Below, piece by piece: positions 35,328-44,369 of a stretch of 64,000 nucleotides of DNA (position 1 is its first letter; the number at the start of each line of letters is the position of its first letter). A program made the position numbers and the translations under genes. The DNA comes from Salinisphaera shabanensis E1L3A. GTDB taxonomy: Bacteria; Pseudomonadota; Gammaproteobacteria; Nevskiales; Salinisphaeraceae. The notes under the pieces were generated by a model. That model was given only the letters and a program-made list of their open reading frames with translations, was not told the origin of the DNA and searched no databases. Where the stretch lies: assembly GCF_000215955.2 (NCBI RefSeq), contig NZ_AFNV02000005.1:93203-157202 (forward strand), given 5' to 3'.

Positions 35328-36569
35328 TCAATCATCGTCTAAAAGTGCCCGGGCGTGCGCTTTTTCGATGCCGGCCAGTTTCTGCATCGCTATGGTGCCG
35401 ACCACTGGCCCGAGCGCAAGCACAGCGAAGGCATACGACCAGCCCAGTGCTTCATGCACGATGGGAATGAGCCAAATCGTGGGTATCGTCAGGACATAGC
35501 CGATAGCCTGCTGCAGCGTAAGTGCGGTCCCGACATACCGTTGATCACCCAGTTCCGTGATCACGGTCGAGAACTGGGCCGAATCCGCGACCACCCAGAA
35601 CCCCCAGATCAGGCCCACGATCATAATCACGGGCCAGGCGCTTACCGAGATCAAACCGATAAGCAGCGCACAGCTGCCGGATACGATCATGGCCAGCGAT
35701 GTGGCCCGTCCGCGTCCCCAGCGATCGCCCAGAATGCCGCCGACCCAGCAACCCACAGCGCCCACGCCGATCACGGCGAAAGTCGCCACGGCGCTCATCG
35801 CCAGGGGTGCCTGAAACGCATGCGCACTGAGCACATCGCCGAAGAACACGCCGAACCACGCCCACATGGCATACAGCTCCCACATGTGCCCGAAATAGCC
35901 GATACAGGCCAGCCGCACGGGCCGATCGGCGAACACCTGCCACGCCTTGCGCGGGTCGAACACGGCGCGCGGAAAGTCGAACGGGCCATCGCGCCCCAGA
36001 TACTGGGCGATCGCGCCGCCGGCGAGCGACATGATCGAACTCGCTACGATCACGACCTGCCAGTCCACCCCGCCCAGACCGTTGATCAGATGCGGGGCAG
36101 CCGAACCGACGGTCAGTGCGCCAACCATGATGCCGAGCGCCGTGCCCCGCTTTACCTTGAACCAGGTCGCCATTACTTTCATGGCTGGCGGATAGACGCT
36201 GGCCAGACCGAATCCGGTCAGCATGCGCAGCACGACCGCCAGAGCGATCGGCGGCGTCAACAGCAACAGCGCATTCGACAATGCAGCGAGCGTTGCACCG
36301 TAGAACATCAGCCGGCGCGGCGCGACACGATCGGCGATATTGAAGATCGCACTGGCTAGCGCCCCGGCCACGAAGCCGATCTGTACCGCAATGGTCATCC
36401 ATGCCGCTGCGCCCGCGGATAGCGCCCAGGTTTCGCGCAGCTGTGGCACCACGGCCGTAGCGGAAAACCAGCTTGTCATACCCAGAAGCAGCGCAACGGC
36501 AAGAATCACGAGCGCCTGCCAGCGACCCGCCGGATCCCGGATGGCGGCGTTCGGCTGCGCCGGCATCAT
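35328..36569 (-). CDS. MFS transporter, probably oxalate/formate or nitrate-like antiporter type
   Basis: The 413-residue inner-membrane protein has twelve predicted helices in two halves. The loop-2/3 region reads FNIADRVAPRRLMF and the loop-8/9 region WVGGILGDRWGRGRAT, an MFS signature. The presence of TSWFSATAVVPQL and the N-terminal pattern is reminiscent of multidrug or small-anion MFS carriers. The specific substrate is not clear. I chose ATG 36569 (MMPAQPNAAIRD), since the upstream part of the open frame looks like non-coding sequence. It diverges from the diguanylate cyclase gene with a 271-bp gap. Confidence 0.88.
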   Translation of the reverse strand: MMPAQPNAAIRDPAGRWQALVILAVALLLGMTSWFSATAVVPQLRETWALSAGAAAWMTIAVQIGFVAGALASAIFNIADRVAPRRLMFYGATLAALSNALLLLTPPIALAVVLRMLTGFGLASVYPPAMKVMATWFKVKRGTALGIMVGALTVGSAAPHLINGLGGVDWQVVIVASSIMSLAGGAIAQYLGRDGPFDFPRAVFDPRKAWQVFADRPVRLACIGYFGHMWELYAMWAWFGVFFGDVLSAHAFQAPLAMSAVATFAVIGVGAVGCWVGGILGDRWGRGRATSLAMIVSGSCALLIGLISVSAWPVIMIVGLIWGFWVVADSAQFSTVITELGDQRYVGTALTLQQAIGYVLTIPTIWLIPIVHEALGWSYAFAVLALGPVVGTIAMQKLAGIEKAHARALLDDD

Positions 36570-36840
36570 CGTGTGCGCTTTAACATAACCGCATTGCCCA
36601 GGCACCGCGAGCGGGCTTTCTCGTATATCGCCATGGTCTGTTCTCCGGTTCGCGAATAAAGCGGTCTTGGCGCCGCCTTGTGGTGACATACCACAGTCCT
36701 CATCCTGCAATAAATGCCGAAATCCCCCACGAGGTTGCGATCGGTTTGCGGTAGGCTGCTCAATCGAGGGCATCGTGCGCGCCGATCCGACATCGAAAAC
36801 CGCTTCGAAACACGGCTTAGCGCGCGTAAGGGGGAGAGTC

Positions 36841-38262
36841 TTGAAGCGTAAAAGAGCAGATGTGAAAGAAGACGAAACATTGACGCTCGATACGCAATCG
36901 TTGCGCTTGATACTGGCCGGGGTGTTCGCCGACGTCAGCGAGGCCGTCATCGTCACGGACGTCGACCGCCGAGTGGTGATGACCAACACGGCCGCCAATA
37001 ATCTCTTTCGTTATTCCGCCGCCGAATTCGCCGGTCTTTTCACCGCCGAGTTATACGAGCGACAGCAGGATTTCGAAGAGCTCGGGGCAACCCGATACAA
37101 CGCCCAGGCCGACGACGTCCACCGTACTTATCTCATGCGCTATCGTCGTCGCGACGGCAGTGTATTCGAAGGCGAGACCACGGGTGGCGTCATTCGCGAC
37201 AGCGAGCAGGGCAGCCCGATGTTTCTGGGTATCGTTCGCGATGTCTCGTCGCGGATCGCCACCGACAAGGTCCTGCACGCACTCCACCAGATCACATCCG
37301 ATCCCACGCGCGGTTTCGAACAACGCCAGCGCGAGATCATCGAACTGGGCGCACAGCATTTCGGCCTGCCTTATGGCGTGGTCGCTCAAATCGTCGATCA
37401 GCGCTACGAGATCATGGAGGCGCTATCACCCGACGGCAGCATGGCTGCCGGTGAGGTCTACGACGTATCCGATACGTATTGCTGGCATGTGCTGGCGCAG
37501 CGCGGCCCATTCGGGGTTCATCACGCCGCCGAAAGCCAGCTGTGTGCGCACCCGTGCTACGAGAAATTCAAACTCGAGGCCTATCTCGGCGCGCCGATTG
37601 CAGTCGACGGCCGTGTTTATGGCGTGCTCAGCTTTTCCAGCTCGCTGCCTACGACGGCCTTCGGCCAACGCGACTATGACCTGATGGGCATGTTCGCGCA
37701 GTGGCTGGGCCATGAAATCGCTCGCGAACAGGATCTCACCGCCCTTCGCGTTGCACACGAGCGGCTGCACCGGCTCGCCACCCATGACGAATTGACGGGC
37801 CTGGGCAACCGCCGGCTGCTTGTAGAGCAGTTCGACCATGAACTCGATCGTGGCCACCGCTATGCCCATAGCCTGAGCGTCGCCTTGATCGACTTCGACC
37901 ATTTCAAGCAGCTCAACGATCGCTATGGTCACGCCGCCGGGGATGCCGCGCTCAAACTGTTCGCCCGTCTTGCCCGCCAGACGCTGCGCACCAGCGATAC
38001 CATCGGACGTTGGGGCGGTGAGGAATTTCTCGCTCTGTTACCAGAGACGCCGCTGTCCGCAGCCGCTGGTACGCTCGAACGGCTCATCGCAGCCATGCGG
38101 GATACACCACTCGAAATCGATGGCGAGACGATTCCGTTGACCGTATCCGCCGGTGTGACGAGTACACGTGGCGACGAAGCGCCGGAGCAGGTGCTCAAGC
38201 GTGCCGACGAGGCGCTCTATCGCGCCAAGGACGACGGCCGCGACCGCGTCCACTGCCGCTAG
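36841..38262 (+). CDS. PAS-GAF-GGDEF diguanylate cyclase
   Basis: The cytoplasmic signalling enzyme makes cyclic di-GMP. The 473-residue protein has a PAS domain (about residues 20-140: EAVIVTDVDRRVVMTNTAA, then GIVRDVSSR), a GAF domain (about 150-300: FGLPYGVVAQI, YCWHVLAQRG, YLGAPIAVDGRVYGVLSF), and a GGDEF domain with active site GGEEF (392-396) and an upstream inhibitory site RTSD. I chose TTG 36841 because GGGGGAG lies a few bases upstream; the long in-frame extension before it has no ribosome site. It lies upstream of the GGDEF-EAL and BLUF genes on the same strand. Confidence 0.9.
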   Translation: MKRKRADVKEDETLTLDTQSLRLILAGVFADVSEAVIVTDVDRRVVMTNTAANNLFRYSAAEFAGLFTAELYERQQDFEELGATRYNAQADDVHRTYLMRYRRRDGSVFEGETTGGVIRDSEQGSPMFLGIVRDVSSRIATDKVLHALHQITSDPTRGFEQRQREIIELGAQHFGLPYGVVAQIVDQRYEIMEALSPDGSMAAGEVYDVSDTYCWHVLAQRGPFGVHHAAESQLCAHPCYEKFKLEAYLGAPIAVDGRVYGVLSFSSSLPTTAFGQRDYDLMGMFAQWLGHEIAREQDLTALRVAHERLHRLATHDELTGLGNRRLLVEQFDHELDRGHRYAHSLSVALIDFDHFKQLNDRYGHAAGDAALKLFARLARQTLRTSDTIGRWGGEEFLALLPETPLSAAAGTLERLIAAMRDTPLEIDGETIPLTVSAGVTSTRGDEAPEQVLKRADEALYRAKDDGRDRVHCR

Positions 38263-38386
38263 CCCGCCTCGCCCCGCTCAAGTTGGCAGGATAACCGCCG
38301 ATCAACCGTCGTACTACCGATTTGAATCGCGCGGACCGGCGTCGCCGGTCTGCCCAGTGTCGCTGTGCGGCAAACGGGTCCTGAGC

Positions 38387-40003
38387 ATGATCGACAGCGT
38401 GCCGCAGCTTGAGGCGCTTGCTACAGGCATTGCCATCATCAATGGCGACAACGTCATCGTGCACGCGAACACCGCTTTCGCCCGTCGGCTGAACGTCGAT
38501 GCGCTTCCCTATCGTTTGACCGATATCGATCTGCCCGAGGCACGCTCCCGAGATCTGCTCGAGTGGCAGCTACGCGATATCGGCGAATCAGCGCTCACGG
38601 TTGCTATCGCGCCGGGGCGTTCACTGACGTTTTATATCGGCGCCCAACGCGAGGGGCAGCGGCTGATCATCGCGGCCAGCGGCTGGCCGCACCGCGACGA
38701 ATCCACGCGCGACCTCGCCGCGCAACTCGACCCGTTGACCGGCTTCGGCAACCGTCTGATGTATGCCGAACGCCTGCGCGAATTCGAAGCCATGGGCACC
38801 AAGGCGGCCGCGGTGCTCATCATCGATCTCGATCATTTCAAACAGGTCAACGATACGCTCGGCCATGGCACGGGCGACGAACTGCTGGGGCTCGTCGCTC
38901 AGCGTATTCGTGCGTCGACTCGCGGCAACGACACGCTGATCCGCCTTGGCGGCGACGAGTTCGTGGTTCTTATACCGGAAGAAAAACATTGCGAAGGGCT
39001 CGAGGCCCTGGCCGGCCGGCTGGTCAATCTGCTCGGTCGCCCGTTTCTGGTCAACGGGCATCAGATCAATATCGGCGCCAGCATCGGAGTCGCCACCCTC
39101 GTCGGTGACAGCGACCAGCTACAGGATTTGCTGCGTCACGCCGACCTCGCACTTTACGAGGCCAAACATCGCGGCCGCGCGGGCCACTACGTGTTTCAGT
39201 CACCCCTAGAACAACGTGCGTTCGACCGGCGCGAGTTCGAAGTCGATCTGCGGCGCGCCCTCGGACTGAGACAGTTCACCCTCCACTACCAGCCACAGAC
39301 CTCGATCGCGGATCGACGCGTCACCGGTTTCGAAGCATTGATTCGTTGGGAACATCCCACGCGCGGACGCGTGTCGCCGCTGGATTTCATCCCGCTCGCC
39401 GAGGAGATCGGCGAAATTGCCGCCATCGGCCGCTGGGTGATCCGGTGCGCCTGCGAGGAGGCCATGGCCTGGCAAGACGAGCGTCTGAGCGTGGCGGTGA
39501 ACGTCTCGCCAGCCCAGTTCGCCGACGACACAATCGTCGATGCCGTTCGCGATGCACTCGATCACAGCGGGCTCGCACCGGCGCGGCTCGAGCTGGAAAT
39601 CACCGAGGGACTCTTTCTCGAGGAATCGGAATCGATCATGCGCCGGCTATGGGCCATCAAGGAGCTGGGCGTGGCCGTCGCGATCGACGATTTCGGCACC
39701 GGCTACGCATCGCTGGGTTACCTCAACAGCTTCCCGTTCTCCAAGATCAAGATCGACAAGTCGTTCATTCAGGCCGAACCGTCGCCGCGCGCGAAGGCCC
39801 TGATCAGCGGCATTCTGGCCATGGGCTCGAACCTCGGCATGGCGACCACCGCCGAGGGCATCGAAACCCTAGAGCAATACACGCAGCTCGAACACGATGG
39901 CTGCAGCCTGGCCCAGGGCTACTACATCGCCCGACCGATGCCGGCCGGTCAGATTGCCGATTTTCTCGAACGTTTCTGCCCGCCTACGGCAAGAGCCAGC
40001 TGA
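38387..40003 (+). CDS. GGDEF-EAL cyclic-di-GMP signalling protein
   Basis: The 538-residue protein has an N-terminal PAS-like sensor (about residues 10-110: LATGIAIINGDNVIVHANTA), a GGDEF domain with intact GGDEF (188-192) preceded by the inhibitory site RGND, and an EAL domain with EALIRW at 316. It also keeps AVNVSPAQF, LELEITEG, DDFGTGYASLGYL and AEGIETLEQ. All metal and catalytic residues for phosphodiesterase activity are present, so it may be bifunctional. ATG 38387 (MIDSVPQLEALA) is the first good start. It is 124 bp after the cyclase gene and 14 bp before the BLUF gene. Confidence 0.92.
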   Translation: MIDSVPQLEALATGIAIINGDNVIVHANTAFARRLNVDALPYRLTDIDLPEARSRDLLEWQLRDIGESALTVAIAPGRSLTFYIGAQREGQRLIIAASGWPHRDESTRDLAAQLDPLTGFGNRLMYAERLREFEAMGTKAAAVLIIDLDHFKQVNDTLGHGTGDELLGLVAQRIRASTRGNDTLIRLGGDEFVVLIPEEKHCEGLEALAGRLVNLLGRPFLVNGHQINIGASIGVATLVGDSDQLQDLLRHADLALYEAKHRGRAGHYVFQSPLEQRAFDRREFEVDLRRALGLRQFTLHYQPQTSIADRRVTGFEALIRWEHPTRGRVSPLDFIPLAEEIGEIAAIGRWVIRCACEEAMAWQDERLSVAVNVSPAQFADDTIVDAVRDALDHSGLAPARLELEITEGLFLEESESIMRRLWAIKELGVAVAIDDFGTGYASLGYLNSFPFSKIKIDKSFIQAEPSPRAKALISGILAMGSNLGMATTAEGIETLEQYTQLEHDGCSLAQGYYIARPMPAGQIADFLERFCPPTARAS

Positions 40004-40017
40004 TTTCAGGAGACCTC

Positions 40018-40446
40018 ATGACCGCTGTGTTGTACCGCCTCGTCTATATGAGCCGCAATGATATTACCGACGAGATCGATACCCAGATCGACGGCATCCT
40101 GAAAACTTCGCGCGAAAACAACCGCCTCGCGGAAGTCACCGGCGCACTGATGTTCAATACGGGCTGCTTCGCCCAGGTGCTCGAAGGCCCGCACAACGCG
40201 ATCCAGGCAACGTTCGAGCGCATCCAGTGCGACGAGCGCCATTCCGACGTGACGGTGTTGCTGTTCGAGCCATCGAACAAACGCTCCTTTTCCAGCTGGG
40301 CGATGGCCTACGTTGGCGCGCAAGAATCCGCTCTGGAACGTTTTGGAAATCTTGGCGACGAATCCGGCTTCGAGTTCACTGCACTTGACGGCGATGACAT
40401 CTACAACGTGCTGCTCGATAACCTGCACGATGCCGAAGCACAGTAA
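40018..40446 (+). CDS. BLUF-domain blue-light photoreceptor (short type)
   Basis: The 142-residue protein is a BLUF domain binding FAD. The flavin-contacting residues known from AppA are all present: Tyr10 (LVYMSR), Asn35 (SRENNR), Gln53 (FAQVLEG), and a Trp and Met in FSSWAMAYVG. The domain occupies residues 1-95, followed by an acidic C-terminal helix (YNVLLDNLHDAEAQ). CAGGAG precedes ATG 40018. Being 14 bp after a GGDEF-EAL gene, it probably regulates that protein by light, in the way fused or separate BLUF proteins control EAL enzymes elsewhere. Confidence 0.94.
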   Translation: MTAVLYRLVYMSRNDITDEIDTQIDGILKTSRENNRLAEVTGALMFNTGCFAQVLEGPHNAIQATFERIQCDERHSDVTVLLFEPSNKRSFSSWAMAYVGAQESALERFGNLGDESGFEFTALDGDDIYNVLLDNLHDAEAQ

Positions 40447-40469
40447 AGCCAACGCGGCAGTGACACGTC

Positions 40470-40489
40470 GAAAAGCCTAAGTCGAGGCT
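40470..40489 (-). terminator. Weak hairpin with U-run after the dpp-like operon
   Basis: A 5-bp stem AGCCT/AGGCT with a 6-nt loop is followed on the minus strand by TTTTCG, two bases after the stop of the last ABC gene. It sits between two convergent units. Confidence 0.5.
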
Positions 40490-40490
40490 C

Positions 40491-41549
40491 TCAGCCCTGG
40501 GCGAGCGCGCTCTCCTGAACCTCTTCGGCGAAATGACAGGCCGCCGAGTGCTCGGGTGCCATGCTCAGCAGGCGCGGTTCGGATTCCTGGCAGAGGTCGA
40601 CGCCGCGCGGGCAGCGGCCATAGAAACGACACACGTTCGGGTCCGGATTGACCGGGCTGCGCGGATCGCCCGGCAGGTGAATCCGTTCGACCGGACTTTC
40701 CTCGATCGTGCGCGGGATGGCCGAGATCAGCGCGCGCGTGTACGGATGCGCGGCCTGTTCGAAGACCTGCTCGGCGGTGCCGGTTTCCACGATACGGCCC
40801 AGATACATCACGATCACGCGGTCGCAGAGCAGCCGCACCACGTTCAGATCGTGGGACACGAACAGATAGCTGATGCCCAGGCGCGTACGCAGATCGTCCA
40901 GCAGCTTGAGAATCACCGCCTGTACCGACACATCGAGCGCCGAGGTGGGCTCGTCGAGCACCAGCAGGCGTGGTTCGGGCGCAAGTGCCCGGGCAATGTT
41001 CACGCGCGCTTTCTGGCCGCCCGACAGCTGGTGCGGCAGCCGGTCCAGCAGCTCTTCCGGAAAACCCACATCGCGGGCCAGTTCGGCCACGCGCGGCCGG
41101 CATTCCGCTGTTGATCGTTTCTTGAGACGCCGCAACGGTTCGGCAATCGCATCGAAGGCGCTATGCCGCGGGTTGAGGCTGTCGTGCGGGTCCTGAAAGA
41201 CGACCTGGATCGCACCGCGCTCGGGGGTGCGCGCGAACGCGCGGGTATTGATGGCAGCAATATCCTTACCTTCGAACAGGATCGTGCCCGCACTGGGCTC
41301 GATCAGCCGCGTGATCAGACTCACCAGCGTCGATTTGCCACAGCCGGACTCGCCGACCAGGCCGACGCTTTCGCCCGTGCCGATGGTGAAGCTCACATCA
41401 TCGACCGCATGCAGCTTCGGCGCCGGGCGCGGCTGGTGGCGGGCCCAACCGCGCAATGCACGCATGGGCGCCGACTCGCCGTCGGAAACCGGATACAGCT
41501 TGGACAAGCCCTGGATGTCGAGCAACGGTTTTATAGCGGCCTCCGACAA
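40491..41549 (-). CDS. Peptide/nickel-type ABC transporter ATPase, second subunit (DppF-like)
   Basis: ATP-binding subunit of a dipeptide/oligopeptide/nickel-type importer. Walker A is [10 protein letters not shown], the signature is [14 protein letters not shown], and Walker B is [12 protein letters not shown]. The oligopeptide ATPase C-terminal extension follows with its cysteine pattern ([20 protein letters not shown]). The start is unclear. TTG 41549 is the nearest normal start; an ATA at 41534 would give the family-like opening [15 protein letters not shown] with a well-placed GGAGG, and TTG 41525 is another possibility. It overlaps the dppD-like gene. Confidence 0.9.
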   Translation of the reverse strand: MSEAAIKPLLDIQGLSKLYPVSDGESAPMRALRGWARHQPRPAPKLHAVDDVSFTIGTGESVGLVGESGCGKSTLVSLITRLIEPSAGTILFEGKDIAAINTRAFARTPERGAIQVVFQDPHDSLNPRHSAFDAIAEPLRRLKKRSTAECRPRVAELARDVGFPEELLDRLPHQLSGGQKARVNIARALAPEPRLLVLDEPTSALDVSVQAVILKLLDDLRTRLGISYLFVSHDLNVVRLLCDRVIVMYLGRIVETGTAEQVFEQAAHPYTRALISAIPRTIEESPVERIHLPGDPRSPVNPDPNVCRFYGRCPRGVDLCQESEPRLLSMAPEHSAACHFAEEVQESALAQG

Positions 41550-42499
41550 GCGAAATAATGATCGGGCGCCTGCACATCGGCGTCGAAGCGCGGGCCGGGG
41601 TCGTCGCACTCGGCGACCCGGCGCGGGCAGCGCTCGGCAAACCGACAGACGGGCAGATCGGCATTGAGCGGCGGAATACGCCCGGGCACCGATTCCAGCG
41701 CATCGAGTGACGTAGTGCTGGTCGGCGTCGCCGCCATCAGGCCAGCGGTATAGGGATGTCGCGGCGCGGCAAACAAGGACGCCGTCGGCGCGGTTTCGAC
41801 GACCTGACCGGCATGCATGACCGCAATTCGGTCGGCGTACTGCGAGGCCAGGGCCAGATCATGGGTAATCAACAGCGTAGCCAGCCCGGTCTCGCGGCCA
41901 AGCTCGGCGAGCAGATCCATGATCGTGGCCTGGGTGGTCACATCCAGACCCGTGATGGGCTCGTCAGCGATCAGCAGGCGCGGCTTGCAGCACAGGGCGA
42001 TCGCGATCATCACGCGCTGACACAGCCCGCCCGACAACTCGAACGGGTAGGCATCGTAGCGGCGCGCCGGGTCGGGAATACGCACCTGTTCGAGCGCTTC
42101 GATTGCGCGCCGTTTCGCGTCGCCCCGGGCGACCGGGCCATGCCGGCGCAGCACGTCTTCAATCTGGTGGCCGACCTTGCGAATGGGGTTGAGCGCAGTC
42201 CGCGGGCTTTGAAAGATCATCGCCATTTCGCGCCCGCGTACTTCATCCAGATCGCGGCGGTTGGCGTTGAGCAGATCCATACCGCCGAACTGCACCTGTC
42301 CGTTCGGAATCCGCGCCGCATCGTCGAGAATGCCCATGATCGAAAACGCCGCGACCGACTTGCCGGAGCCGCTTTCGCCCACCACGGCCAGGGTTTCGCC
42401 GCGTGCGATCGACAGCGCCACATGGTCGAGCACATGCACCGTACCCGCCCGGCTACGAAACTCCACGCTCAGATCGGAGACCTCCAGCAACGCGCTCAT
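41531..42499 (-). CDS. Peptide/nickel-type ABC transporter ATPase, first subunit (DppD-like)
   Basis: The 322-residue ATP-binding subunit has Walker [12 protein letters not shown], signature [12 protein letters not shown], Walker [13 protein letters not shown] and H-loop [10 protein letters not shown]. The oligopeptide-type C-terminal part is [20 protein letters not shown]. Cys in the signature (GGLCQR rather than GGMRQR/GGQRQR) is unusual but tolerated. ATG 42499 overlaps the dppC-like stop by four bases. Confidence 0.93.
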   Translation of the reverse strand: MSALLEVSDLSVEFRSRAGTVHVLDHVALSIARGETLAVVGESGSGKSVAAFSIMGILDDAARIPNGQVQFGGMDLLNANRRDLDEVRGREMAMIFQSPRTALNPIRKVGHQIEDVLRRHGPVARGDAKRRAIEALEQVRIPDPARRYDAYPFELSGGLCQRVMIAIALCCKPRLLIADEPITGLDVTTQATIMDLLAELGRETGLATLLITHDLALASQYADRIAVMHAGQVVETAPTASLFAAPRHPYTAGLMAATPTSTTSLDALESVPGRIPPLNADLPVCRFAERCPRRVAECDDPGPRFDADVQAPDHYFACRRPL

Positions 42500-43347
42500 G
42501 TGCGTCGCCTCGGGTCGATCAGATCGCGCAGCCCGTCGCCCATCATGTTGAAGCAGAACACGGCAATCATCAGCGATACGCCGGGGAAAACCGCCAGCCA
42601 CCATTCGCCGGAGACGATGAACTGGGCGCCTTCGGCGACCATGATCCCCCACTCCGGTGTCGGCGGGCGCACGCCCAGACCGATGAACGACAGCCCGGCC
42701 GCGTTCAATATCGCCCAGCCCATGTTCAACGACAGCTGCACCATCATAGCCGGCAGAATATTCGGATAGAGATGGCGCGCGAGCACGCCGATATTGCCGT
42801 TGCCGGCCACCTTGGCAGCGGCTGCGAAACCCGATTCACGGCGCACGCCGATTTCGGCACGGGCCACACGCGCATAAAACGGCAGGTTGATCACCGCGGT
42901 GGCGTAGACGATGTTCTCGACACTGTTACCCAGCACCGCGACGATGCCCATCGCCAGCACGAACAAGGGAAATGCCATCACCGTATCGATGACGCGGCCG
43001 ATCACGCGATCAGTCCAGCCGCCGTAGTAGCCAGCGAGGCTACCCAGCACGCTGCCGCCAAAAAACGCGAGCGCGACGGCCGAGAGGGCAATCATCAAGT
43101 CGAGCCGGGTGGCCACGATCACGCGGCTGAGCACATCGCGGCCCAGATGATCGGTGCCGAACCAGTGCTCGGCGGACGGCGCCATGAGCTTGATCGCGGT
43201 ATCGCTGGCCAGCGGGTCGTAGGGGGCAATCCATGGGCCGAAAGCCGCCAGCAGCACCAGAACAAAGAACATCGCAAAAGCAACAACCGTCAGCGGGTTC
43301 TCGCCGAGCACATAGCGGGCATGGGTGAATGTCGAGGCGGCAGCCAT
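42496..43347 (-). CDS. Peptide/nickel-type ABC permease (DppC-like)
   Basis: The 283-residue inner-membrane permease has five to six helices. The N-terminal pattern is FGTDHLGRDVLSR, and the EAA-like loop is FAAAAKVAGNGNIGVLARHLYPNI; it ends with SFIGLGVRPPTPEWGIMV. It starts at ATG 43347, sharing a base with the dppB-like stop (TGATG). Confidence 0.93.
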   Translation of the reverse strand: MAAASTFTHARYVLGENPLTVVAFAMFFVLVLLAAFGPWIAPYDPLASDTAIKLMAPSAEHWFGTDHLGRDVLSRVIVATRLDLMIALSAVALAFFGGSVLGSLAGYYGGWTDRVIGRVIDTVMAFPLFVLAMGIVAVLGNSVENIVYATAVINLPFYARVARAEIGVRRESGFAAAAKVAGNGNIGVLARHLYPNILPAMMVQLSLNMGWAILNAAGLSFIGLGVRPPTPEWGIMVAEGAQFIVSGEWWLAVFPGVSLMIAVFCFNMMGDGLRDLIDPRRRT

Positions 43348-44366
43348 CAGGATGCGGCCCTAATTCTGGGATCAATCACCGCGTACAGCAGGTCGATAGT
43401 CAGGTTGAGCGTAACGAACAGCAGCGCCATCGCCAGGACGAAGCCTTGGACCGCCGCGTAGTCCGATGCCACGAGCGCATCGATCGCAAACGAGCCGATA
43501 CCCGGCCAGGAAAAGACTTTCTCCACCAGCACATTCGCGCCCAGCAAAAACGAAAACACCATGCCCAGCGTCGTGAGCACCGACAGCAGCGCATTACGCA
43601 GCGCATAGGTGAACAACACCGTGCGCGTGGCCAGCCCGCTGGCACGGGCGGTGCGAATATAGTCGCTCGACAACACATCCAGCATGGCGGCCCGGGTCAT
43701 GCGCGCGATCGGGGCGAGCGCGAAGATGCCGAGTGTGAGCGCGGGCAGAAATATATGCGCCAGGCTGGCCCGGAAAACCTCGACATCCCCCGCGATGAGG
43801 CTATCGACCAGATAGAGCCCGGTGACCCGATCCGGGGCGATATGCATGAAATCCAGCCGCCCGAGCGGTGCCGGTGCCCAGCCGAGCAGGTAGTAGAAGA
43901 CATAAACCAATAACAGGCCGGTGAAGAACACCGGCATGGATACGCCGGTGGTCACAATAATCCGACAGATATGATCGACCCAGCTGTTCGGTCGCGTTGC
44001 AGCCAGTACCCCCAACGGAATTGCGACCACGATCGCGATCAGCAGACCGAGCAGGGTCAATTCGAGCGATGCCGGCAGGCGCCGGCTCAGCTCTTCGGTG
44101 ACATCGCGACCCGTGCTGAGCGACACGCCCCAGTCGCCCGCAGCCAGGCCTTCCACATAGCTTGCAAACTGCACCGGCAAGCTGCGATCCAGCCCCATCG
44201 CATGGCGCACCTGGGCAATGGATTCGGCATCCGCAGCCGGGCCCGCGTAGAACACCGCCGGATCGCCCGGCAGTGCACGCGTGAGCATAAACGTTACCAG
44301 AATCACGCCGAACAGCGTCGGCAGTGCTTCGAGCAGACGCTTGGCAATCGTGGCCAGACCGGACAT
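43347..44366 (-). CDS. Peptide/nickel-type ABC permease (DppB-like)
   Basis: The 339-residue permease has the DppB-type N-terminus (LLEALPTLFGVILVTFMLTR, LPGDPA) and a long first periplasmic loop. The cytoplasmic EAA loop is YIRTARASGLATRTVLFTYA, and the C-terminus is VFSWPGIGSFAIDALVASDY. It begins 3 bp after the substrate-binding protein stop and overlaps the dppC-like gene. The partner of DppC in a heterodimeric channel. Confidence 0.93.
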   Translation of the reverse strand: MSGLATIAKRLLEALPTLFGVILVTFMLTRALPGDPAVFYAGPAADAESIAQVRHAMGLDRSLPVQFASYVEGLAAGDWGVSLSTGRDVTEELSRRLPASLELTLLGLLIAIVVAIPLGVLAATRPNSWVDHICRIIVTTGVSMPVFFTGLLLVYVFYYLLGWAPAPLGRLDFMHIAPDRVTGLYLVDSLIAGDVEVFRASLAHIFLPALTLGIFALAPIARMTRAAMLDVLSSDYIRTARASGLATRTVLFTYALRNALLSVLTTLGMVFSFLLGANVLVEKVFSWPGIGSFAIDALVASDYAAVQGFVLAMALLFVTLNLTIDLLYAVIDPRIRAAS

Positions 44367-44369
44367 GGA

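Noticed and set aside
35328..36998. Longer MFS protein starting near 36998
   Set aside because: The extra residues are polar and run through the diguanylate cyclase gene and its upstream region.
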